Below, one piece after another: positions 58,085-64,000 of a stretch of DNA of 64,000 nucleotides. The position numbers were made by a program, and so were the translations under genes. This stretch comes from Hahella sp018986435 (GTDB lineage Bacteria > Pseudomonadota > Gammaproteobacteria > Pseudomonadales > Oleiphilaceae): positions 3,472,001 to 3,536,000 of the forward strand of contig NZ_CP192738.1 of assembly GCF_050749805.1 (NCBI RefSeq), in the 5' to 3' direction. Numbering within the stretch: the stretch's first letter is position 1; each line of letters opens with the position of its first letter. The notes under the pieces were generated by a model. It had not been told where the DNA came from. It ran no database searches and saw only the letters and a program-made list of their open reading frames with translations.

Positions 58085-58435
58085 GACTCCTGTTGGTTAG
58101 ACTGACTAAAAAAATGGCGCTGCTCCGCAGCGACCGAGTACGGCTTGGCAGTGTATTAACCAAAGGTTCATCCGCGACCACGGATAGAAAAGGGCCCGAT
58201 TGCAATGACGGGGACCTCCACCAATGCTTGGATAAGTCGAAGTCGTTCAGGCCCGATAATGCTTTTCCGGTTGGCCAGCCACTTCGCGGCGGACAACTGA
58301 TGCTCTAAACAGCGCTCGCCGGAACACGCTTACGCGGCTGCTCGATGTCCGGCGCTGCGTCGCGCCGGCAAGCGGATTATGTTGAGGTGGCTGTAGGTTT
58401 CTCCTAGCGGAATGACTCCTGTTAGTTAGTCTGAC
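58085..58435. repeat. Decayed ~330-bp tandem duplication (pssE 3' end + lyase 5' end)
   Basis: Two near-identical 22-base repeats, GACTCCTGTTGGTTAGACTG.. (58085-58106) and GACTCCTGTTAGTTAGTCTG.. (58414-58435), frame the segment. Between them, from ~58107 to ~58335, lies a degraded copy of the 3' end of pssE: TTAACCAAAG at 58156 against 58487, and GGTTGGCCAGCCA at 58269 against 58602, a constant offset of 329-333. From ~58336 to 58413 the bases resemble, less strongly, the 5' start of the lyase-like gene. One tandem duplication of the gene junction followed by decay of one copy explains all of this. Confidence 0.7.
58107..58335 (-). pseudogene. Degraded second copy of the pssE 3' end
   Basis: Reading the minus strand in shifted frames gives pieces similar to the PssE C-terminus: SGPFLSVVADEPLVNTL against SGPAISEVADGALVKKL, and VAGQPEKHYRA against LANRKGIIVA. 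Frameshifts and stops interrupt it. It is an incomplete copy, not an independent gene. Confidence 0.65.
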
Positions 58436-58452
58436 CTTATTAATAGTAGTCG

Positions 58453-58935
58453 TCATTGCAGGGACTGAATGTAACGTGACAGCTTTTTAACCAAAGCGCC
58501 ATCCGCCACTTCGGAGATCGCAGGGCCGGATTCCAGTTGCGCGCGCCGGTCCAGAATGCGCGCCAGATCCGACGCCTCCCAAGCCACAATGATGCCTTTG
58601 CGGTTGGCCAGCCATTTCGCGGTGGCCATTTGATGCTCATTGCGGTGTTCGCCCAGAGACGCTTTGCGCGGCATGATGATCACTGGCTTGCGCAAATACA
58701 TGGCGGTAATGATGGAGCCCATGCCCGCGTGCGAGACGATCAGCTCCGCCTCGCGCATGTAGTCGGTCACCTTGCCCGGAGCGAGAAAGTCCGCAAATCC
58801 CATGTGTTGCGGCATGTATTCGGCCGGTCCGGTTTGCGCATAGACCACTACGTCCTGATTGCGCCCCGCCCAGTCGTCCAGCGCGCTGATCATGCGATCA
58901 AACGCAAGTTGAGTGCCTACGGTTGCGAAAATCAC
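58453..58935 (-). CDS. pssE: PssE-like glycosyltransferase, C-terminal (UDP-sugar-binding) subunit
   Basis: A 160-residue cytoplasmic protein equal to the C-terminal half of a GT28 glycosyltransferase (Alg13-like). VIFATVGTQLAFDRMISALD is the family opening, and ELIVSHAGMGSIITAMYLRK is the nucleotide-sugar-binding signature, followed by VIIMPRKASLGEHRNEHQMA. It works with PssD as a two-part enzyme in exopolysaccharide assembly. It starts with GTG 58935 overlapping the pssD stop (GTGA). Its 3' end was duplicated into the decayed segment downstream. Confidence 0.88.
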   Translation of the reverse strand: MIFATVGTQLAFDRMISALDDWAGRNQDVVVYAQTGPAEYMPQHMGFADFLAPGKVTDYMREAELIVSHAGMGSIITAMYLRKPVIIMPRKASLGEHRNEHQMATAKWLANRKGIIVAWEASDLARILDRRAQLESGPAISEVADGALVKKLSRYIQSLQ

Positions 58936-59375
58936 AGCACAGCCCCCCAGTAATGTGGCCCGCTGGGCTTGCTCAGGTGCTCCCATTGGGTCAGCCAGAC
59001 ATGCGCCCATCTGCCGACTTTGGCGCCGGACTGGGACAACGCCTCGCCGTTGGCGATGCTGTCTATCCAGATCGTGCGCGCCCCCAAAAGCCGACCATAC
59101 AGAATGGCGGCGAACCCGGGCGCCGCGCCGGTGGTGACGACAATATCCGGTCGGGTCTTGAGCATTACCCACGCCACCTGCAGGAACATTTTCAGCAGCG
59201 CCAGTTTGTTCCACATATTGGCGTCCTGCACGATAAAACAGGGCTCGTTGTGAGGCGAACTGTAGTCCTTTACGGTGGTCATCCATAACAGTTTGTGGTC
59301 CTCAAACGCGCCGCGCAGTCTTTGTAGTTGCACCCAGTGTCCCCCACCTGAGGCGACTAAAAGTATTTTTTTCAT
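58932..59375 (-). CDS. pssD: PssD-like glycosyltransferase subunit (membrane anchor half)
   Basis: A 147-residue protein equal to the N-terminal half of GT28 (Alg14-like). MKKILLVASGGGHWVQLQRL is the glycine-rich acceptor loop, followed by DIVVTTGAAPGFAAILYGRL and WIDSIANGEALSQSG. The hydrophobic N-terminal segment may attach it to the membrane, where it recruits PssE. ATG 59375 has AGGAG upstream. It is followed by pssE with GTGA overlap and lies 2 bases after the GT4 gene. Confidence 0.9.
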   Translation of the reverse strand: MKKILLVASGGGHWVQLQRLRGAFEDHKLLWMTTVKDYSSPHNEPCFIVQDANMWNKLALLKMFLQVAWVMLKTRPDIVVTTGAAPGFAAILYGRLLGARTIWIDSIANGEALSQSGAKVGRWAHVWLTQWEHLSKPSGPHYWGAVL

Positions 59376-59377
59376 TT

Positions 59378-60487
59378 TTATTCTCCTGTCATTCCCTGAA
59401 AGTTCCTTTTTTGAGACAGATTTCCGGCCCTGGGCCGGTTGACGATGCTCAACCACAGCGTCGCCAGTTTGGGGTACACCACCTTTGCGGAAAAAGTATC
59501 CGCAAAGCTGGCGTGTCCCCTTGCCGCCAGTTCCGCGCGCGCGTCATCATCGCTGATCGCGTAGCGCAAAGCCCGGCGCAATTCCTGAATATCCCCCGCC
59601 GGCGCCAGCAGGCCCCGGCCATCGCTCAATACATTTGCGATGCCGCCCACCGGCGTCGAGATCACACAACAATGCCGCGCCAGCGCCTCCAGAATAAACA
59701 TCGGCATCGCCTCGTCTCTGGAAGGCAGCACCGCAATGGCGGCGCGGTCCAGTAGATCCATGAGCGCCTGATGGGACAGGCCCCCCACGAATTCAGCGTT
59801 GCGCAGCGTCTCGGGAACCACGCCCGCATCAATGATCGGCCCGGCGATGACCAGCTTCCAGGCGCCGACGTTAAGCGTCGGATCGACATCGCCCTCAGCC
59901 TGCAATTCTTCCCAGGCCTGCGCCAGCACATCCACGCCTTTGCGATAGGTGACGCCGCCGCCGAACACCGCCAGCTTCTCCTTGTCGCCCGGCCTGCCGG
60001 TGGCCACTGCATTGGGGATATACACAATGCGCTCCGGCGCCAGGGTTTGGGCCACGATAGCGCGAGTCTCTTCACTCAGAACATGAACATAATTCGCCCT
60101 CGAAAGGACGAAACGCACCAGTTTCGGATAACGCCGACTGAACTCGGCGAAACGGCTGCCGTGTAACTGTGCGACCACCCCAAAGCCCAGCAGTTGCGCC
60201 AGGGTTAGCAAACTGCCCTCACGCACGAAAGAACCGTCCTGGGACAGATGCACCACTATGGCGTCCTTGGTTCTGCGTCCACGCAGGCGCAGAATTCTCC
60301 ACATGGCGCTGAAATACAGTCCCAGCGCTTTGACGCCTTTGGAGCCGTCCCGGGACGGGATTACCTCCACTTTGAGGTTTTCAAACGGCCAGTTCAGGTA
60401 GGCGTTGATCACCTGGGTCATACCGCCCGCCACCTCGCCATGTCGCCCTACGTGCCATACCACGGGCGTCGACTTGTTTAAGCTCAT
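59378..60487 (-). CDS. GT4-family glycosyltransferase
   Basis: A 369-residue GT-B glycosyltransferase. HVGRHGEVAGGMTQVINAYL is the acceptor-domain glycine loop. The C-terminal domain has VFGGGVTYRKGVDVLAQAWE, then the donor-site RDEAMPMFILEALARHCCVI (EX7E-like) and STPVGGIANVLSDGRGLL. It adds a sugar to the growing EPS repeat unit at the cytoplasmic face of the membrane. Sugar unknown. It overlaps the pyruvyl-transferase gene by 4 bases. Confidence 0.9.
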   Translation of the reverse strand: MSLNKSTPVVWHVGRHGEVAGGMTQVINAYLNWPFENLKVEVIPSRDGSKGVKALGLYFSAMWRILRLRGRRTKDAIVVHLSQDGSFVREGSLLTLAQLLGFGVVAQLHGSRFAEFSRRYPKLVRFVLSRANYVHVLSEETRAIVAQTLAPERIVYIPNAVATGRPGDKEKLAVFGGGVTYRKGVDVLAQAWEELQAEGDVDPTLNVGAWKLVIAGPIIDAGVVPETLRNAEFVGGLSHQALMDLLDRAAIAVLPSRDEAMPMFILEALARHCCVISTPVGGIANVLSDGRGLLAPAGDIQELRRALRYAISDDDARAELAARGHASFADTFSAKVVYPKLATLWLSIVNRPRAGNLSQKRNFQGMTGE

Positions 60488-61557
60488 GCTTCACGCCTCC
60501 GCACCGCCTCCACGAAAGACACCAGCTCTTTGCGGATACCGTCCAGGGACACCCTGGCCTGCCCCAGCGTATTCAGATAACTTTCCCGCTGTCGCAGCGT
60601 ATCCTCCAGAAACTGGCCTATGCGTTCCGCAGACCAGGTCGCGGCGCTTTGCCCCACGCCTTTCAATCCGATGGCCTCAAAATGTCGGTCCACTTTGCTG
60701 GAATTATCCGTGGTCAGACCCGCTGGCGCGGCGCCTTCCGTATAGGCGGCGATGAGTACATGGAGGCGGTCGCTGACCACCAGCGCCGCGCGCCGATAGA
60801 CATCCCGCAAACGCATCTCCTGCTGCATATGGTCATGGCCGTCCCAGTCCAGAACCTGCCCGCCCAGGCTGCCGGCCAGCTCGCGGGAGCGCGCGGAGTC
60901 CATCAGCACCTGAGTCACCGCCATGATTTCCAGATGATGTTTCTGCGCGAAATCACGGACGGCCTTCCGCCAGGCGTCGTTGGGCGCCGGCCGGTCGCCG
61001 CGCATGGACACAATCAGATAGCGACGGTTCTCCATGGAGGAAATACGGCTGAGTTCGCCGCCTTCCGCAAACGCCAGATCCGGCATCACGCCGCCGTGTC
61101 CCAAGTATTGGAAAGAACCCTGATCGCGCCAATAGGTGAGATCGGACACTTTCAGCGAAGGCGTTATCAGGCGGCGATAGAAGCTGGAGAAATTACGTAC
61201 GCCAGAGCCCAGACGCGCGACGCTGCCGCCGCGCGCCTTGAAGCGTTTCGCCATGGGCAGCACGCCAAGGTGCTCCTTCATGCCTTTCAGACTCAACTGG
61301 ATTTCTCCGGGCTTGAACAGATAAATGCTTTTCTGGCGCCGACTGGCTTCCATACCGGCGCGATACCAGGACAGAAACGAAGTATAGACATGATCGTCCG
61401 GGCGCAGCTGCAGCGCCTCGGTATAGCCGGCGGGAGCGTCGCCGGTGAACACATGCAATCGCGAATCGCCCTGCAGCCACTTGGCTAACGGGCGTCTCAG
61501 GATGATGTCGCCGATGTTCTGGTATTGACCGATAAGAGGTAAAAAAATCGGGGTCAT
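60484..61557 (-). CDS. Polysaccharide pyruvyl transferase-family protein
   Basis: A 357-residue protein of the CsaB/PssM/WcaK-like family that adds ketal pyruvate to sugars of surface polysaccharides. The opening PLIGQYQNIGDIILRRPLAK and the mid segments YLGHGGVMPDLAFAEGG and YLIVSMRGDRPAPNDAWRKA match the family, as does VVSDRLHVLIAAYTEGAAPA (the conserved R/H-L motif). It gives the EPS acidic groups. It is coupled to the GT4 gene downstream (4-base overlap) and lies 4 bases after another GT4 gene. Confidence 0.85.
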   Translation of the reverse strand: MTPIFLPLIGQYQNIGDIILRRPLAKWLQGDSRLHVFTGDAPAGYTEALQLRPDDHVYTSFLSWYRAGMEASRRQKSIYLFKPGEIQLSLKGMKEHLGVLPMAKRFKARGGSVARLGSGVRNFSSFYRRLITPSLKVSDLTYWRDQGSFQYLGHGGVMPDLAFAEGGELSRISSMENRRYLIVSMRGDRPAPNDAWRKAVRDFAQKHHLEIMAVTQVLMDSARSRELAGSLGGQVLDWDGHDHMQQEMRLRDVYRRAALVVSDRLHVLIAAYTEGAAPAGLTTDNSSKVDRHFEAIGLKGVGQSAATWSAERIGQFLEDTLRQRESYLNTLGQARVSLDGIRKELVSFVEAVRRREA

Positions 61558-61561
61558 GATT

Positions 61562-62827
61562 TCAACTTCCTTGCTTCAGAGCCTCGTGACAGGCTTTCTC
61601 ATGGATGGCGAAGTAGGTTCCAGCCAATTTCCTTGCAATGACTGGATAGTCCCTGTGGGTTCTTAGGTAGCGAATGGCGTTCTCCATTCTTTGCCGGCGC
61701 GTTTCCGTCGCTTCTTTGAGCAGCGTTTCCGCTGCGTTCGCAAAGTCTTCCGCGGTATAAGGAACGCAAAGTCCGGCGCCGGATTGCTCGATCACCATTT
61801 GCTGGTCCGGGTTGTCGTTACAGACGACGGGCACGCCCAGCGCCATGTATTCGATCAGTTTGGTCGGCGAGGAGCAGTCAAGCAGCTCGCCCCGGGGAAT
61901 GGGCGACAAGCCCACTTCCGCCTGGCGAATGTAGCGCCAGGCTTCCTGAATCGGCAGCCAGCCGGTCCAGATCAGAATATCGTCGACGCCCAACTGGCGC
62001 GCCCGCTCCTGCAGCCACGCTTTGTGCTGTTGATCATGGGTGTCGCCGACGATCAGCAGCACAATATTGGGAAGGCGCCAGCGCAGCAGCGACGCCATTT
62101 CAAACAGGGTTTCGATATTGCGGACGTAATCCAGGCTGCCCAGATAAATCAGCGCGCGTCGGCCCCGCATGCGTTTATCGACGCTGACATCGTCTGTGGC
62201 GTCCGCATCAAAAGCCGCTACGGAAGCCTGCATGCGTTCCAGATCCACGCCCATGGGAACCGGGGTCATACGCTCGGCGGGCGCGCCCCGGCCCGCCATG
62301 TCCTGTTTCATTCGCTCCGACTGCACAAAGATATGATCCGCCCGACTCAGCACGAGTCGGTACAGAACAAAGCGTCCCAGCAGTCCGCGCAACAGCAAAG
62401 GCAGCGAAGCGAGCTTCTTCAAACCTGTGGCCCGGCGGGCGCGGTCTATCTGGCCTTCCGGATAGGGATAAGAGCACCAGTACAGGAACGGCATGCCTTT
62501 GAGACGGGCGAGTATCAGCGCCATTAACGCGATAAAGGGCATATCCCGCACCTGTACGCCGTCATGCCGGTCGCGTCGGGACTGCGCCAGCGCCATGAAC
62601 ATATGCATGAATACGGCGAGATGTTTGAGTCGGCGCGGCGGGTCCGCCAGAATCGCCTCGCCGCCGCCCCAGGCCTCCTCCTGTTCCTGCGCGCCGGGTT
62701 TGCGAAACGCGACAATGTCGGAATACACCCCATGGCGGGGTAAACCGTCGCCAAAAAGCAGGCCCACATCCACTCGTCGGGCGGGAAATAACCCTGGCGT
62801 CAGATAAAGCAGTCTCATCGTTCTCAT
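61562..62827 (-). CDS. GT4-family glycosyltransferase
   Basis: A 421-residue GT-B glycosyltransferase. RLLYLTPGLFPARRVDVGLL opens the acceptor domain. The C-terminal domain has ALIYLGSLDYVRNIETLFEM, the donor-site CSSPTKLIEYMALGVPVVCN (EX7E-type), then GLCVPYTAEDFANAAETLL. It lengthens the EPS repeat unit; sugar unknown. It overlaps the flippase gene by 4 bases upstream and lies 4 bases before the pyruvyl-transferase gene. Confidence 0.88.
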   Translation of the reverse strand: MRTMRLLYLTPGLFPARRVDVGLLFGDGLPRHGVYSDIVAFRKPGAQEQEEAWGGGEAILADPPRRLKHLAVFMHMFMALAQSRRDRHDGVQVRDMPFIALMALILARLKGMPFLYWCSYPYPEGQIDRARRATGLKKLASLPLLLRGLLGRFVLYRLVLSRADHIFVQSERMKQDMAGRGAPAERMTPVPMGVDLERMQASVAAFDADATDDVSVDKRMRGRRALIYLGSLDYVRNIETLFEMASLLRWRLPNIVLLIVGDTHDQQHKAWLQERARQLGVDDILIWTGWLPIQEAWRYIRQAEVGLSPIPRGELLDCSSPTKLIEYMALGVPVVCNDNPDQQMVIEQSGAGLCVPYTAEDFANAAETLLKEATETRRQRMENAIRYLRTHRDYPVIARKLAGTYFAIHEKACHEALKQGS

Positions 62828-64000
62828 GCCGCGCGCGCGCCTCTCTTAACTAGCGATTTCAACAATCCTGTCTCCTCTACGGTGAAAGGCCGGAGCAACC
62901 ACACTGACACCACGAAAGCGCCGACGATCAGCAGTGAATAACCCAGCAATGGAATAAGGCCGGCGCCGAGCGCCGCGACGGAAACGTCCGGGCTGATCGC
63001 GCCGGGAATGATCGCCACCGCCATGGCCAGAATGAGTTTGGTCTGATTGAGCCAGTCGAAGGCGTAGTCGCACCGCTGCTTGAGCCCCGCGATGATGAAG
63101 CTGTTAAACAGCACATGTCCCAGCCCGATGGCGATCACCGCCGCCCACACGCCGATGCCCAAGTGCAGCAGCGCCCACAGGCTGGGCAACGTGATCAAGC
63201 CCAGGGCTGCGCCCCATTTACACAGGTTGGCCTGATCCATCGTCACGGCGGCGGTTTCCAGTAAAAGCCGCTGGCTGTATGGGATCAGGCACAACAGGAA
63301 TCCGAAGAACAGGTAACCGGAGTCGCTGAATTTGCCGCCGGAAATAAGCTGGATGAGTTCGTCGCCGAATACCGCCGCCACAGACACCAACGGCAGCAGT
63401 ATCACCAGACTGACTTTGCCGGCGGAATTGGTCAGGCGACTCAGCTCAGGGGCGCCGCCGCCGTTGACGTAGACCGCCACCAGTTTCGGCCGGATCAGGC
63501 TGAACAGCAGCGACGCCGGCAGGTAACGCGCAATCTGGTCATTCAAGGTGCGCAGAAAGCCGAACACCGCGGAGGCCTCCGGCCCCAGGTATTTCTGCAG
63601 CAGATTAACCAGCGCCTGCGGGCTGTAAAGCAAGGTCAGCAAGTGCGCGAAATACATGTGCAGGGATAGCCACCATTGCTGGCGAATGGACGGCTCCGTC
63701 CAGCCCGCCTCCCCCTGTAATCCGCGCATCGAGCGACAGAATTTGATCAGGCACGCCAGAGCGACGGCGGTTCCAAACCCGGACGCCGCCAGTTCGATCA
63801 GCACCACTGTGTACAGCCCCATCCCAGGCTGCGCCAAGGTTTGCGCTGATGGCAAAAGTATTGGCAGGGTAAGGTTGGAACCGGAAAGCCGCCACAGGAC
63901 GAGTAACCCAGCCAGATAAAGCAGCTGCCGCCCCACCATGCTGGCCCGAATGCCGCCCTGCAACAGCAGCGGCCCGAGCACCGCCTCCCGCAGGAAACGG
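62824..64000 (-). CDS. EPS flippase (Wzx-like), partial
   Basis: The open frame continues through the right edge of the window, so the N-terminus is outside; about 391 residues are visible. It has at least nine hydrophobic segments and the general pattern of Wzx-type polysaccharide translocases (IARYLPASLLFSLIRPKLVA, then LIQLISGGKFSDSGYLFFGF). It would flip lipid-linked EPS repeat units to the periplasm. The GTG at 63981 is an internal codon, not the start. Its stop overlaps the downstream GT4 gene by 4 bases. Confidence 0.82.
   Translation of the reverse strand, partial: RFLREAVLGPLLLQGGIRASMVGRQLLYLAGLLVLWRLSGSNLTLPILLPSAQTLAQPGMGLYTVVLIELAASGFGTAVALACLIKFCRSMRGLQGEAGWTEPSIRQQWWLSLHMYFAHLLTLLYSPQALVNLLQKYLGPEASAVFGFLRTLNDQIARYLPASLLFSLIRPKLVAVYVNGGGAPELSRLTNSAGKVSLVILLPLVSVAAVFGDELIQLISGGKFSDSGYLFFGFLLCLIPYSQRLLLETAAVTMDQANLCKWGAALGLITLPSLWALLHLGIGVWAAVIAIGLGHVLFNSFIIAGLKQRCDYAFDWLNQTKLILAMAVAIIPGAISPDVSVAALGAGLIPLLGYSLLIVGAFVVSVWLLRPFTVEETGLLKSLVKRGARAA

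Noticed and set aside
63981..63983. GTG as flippase start codon
   Set aside because: The same frame is open to the window edge with membrane-protein-like codons, so the true start is outside.

Overview
The window looks like a chromosome segment of a free-living, metabolically versatile gammaproteobacterium. The evidence is a Pseudomonas-type nirS/norCB denitrification set, DsbD/ScsB-like and TlpA-like periplasmic redox proteins, a FadI/FadJ-type beta-oxidation pair and an exopolysaccharide cluster. Base composition is moderate to fairly GC-rich, with AT-rich intergenic stretches. A Hahella-like marine member of the Oceanospirillales is my best guess; this is inference from gene content and style, not a database match.

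Layout. (1) 0.5-6.2 kb: a secreted metzincin-type metalloprotease, two orphan periplasmic solute-binding proteins, a small coiled-coil protein, a REP-like hairpin and a MocR-type regulator facing an azoreductase. (2) 7-10.2 kb: a periplasmic thiol-redox pair, a double-thioredoxin TlpA-like protein and a DsbD/ScsB-like membrane reductase. (3) 10.4-14.7 kb: a small secreted protein, an AraC regulator, an NreB-like metal exporter with a His-rich tail coupled to an upstream 42-codon ORF, a streptothricin-acetyltransferase-like GNAT and a decayed VOC gene. (4) 15.2-29 kb: the denitrification island. norQ-orf-norC-norB-norD lies on the minus strand. A monohaem cytochrome c and nirS-nirC-nirF-nirD-nirL-nirG-nirH-nirJ-nirN lie on the plus strand. 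An Anr/Dnr-type box sits between the two arms. NirS reduces nitrite to NO; NorCB, activated by NorQ/NorD, removes NO; NirFDLGHJ and NirN build haem d1. nirE is not in the window.

(5) 29.2-48.8 kb: a mosaic of short transcription units, many being a regulator facing an enzyme: LysR/DJ-1, HxlR/alpha-beta hydrolase, TetR/SnoaL-NmrA, MerR/quinone reductase. It also holds a TPR-HTH regulator with a beta-propeller protein, an NYN-cold-shock fusion, a class-C beta-lactamase-like hydrolase, an HSL-type esterase, a GFA protein, a third orphan binding protein and a secreted copper-radical oxidase with a ricin-type lectin domain. (6) 49.1-52.5 kb: a thiolase gene with a one-base frameshift, followed by a FadJ-type multifunctional enzyme. 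(7) 52.6-64 kb: a rhomboid protease and an exopolysaccharide cluster. The cluster contains a polyprenyl-phosphate sugar transferase, an asparagine-synthase-like protein, a secreted lyase-like protein, the split glycosyltransferase PssD/PssE, two GT4 enzymes, a pyruvyl transferase and a flippase cut by the window edge.

The least expected structures are a decayed ~330-bp tandem duplication across the pssE/lyase junction (58.1-58.4 kb), several perfect palindromes in gene-free stretches (250-269, 10378-10399, 15001-15028, 48899-48913), tandem repeats abutting genes (8083-8155, 53744-53777) and the small coupled ORF upstream of the NreB-like exporter. I saw no tRNA, rRNA, CRISPR array, intact insertion sequence or replication origin. 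No complete new multi-gene system can be claimed from this window alone.
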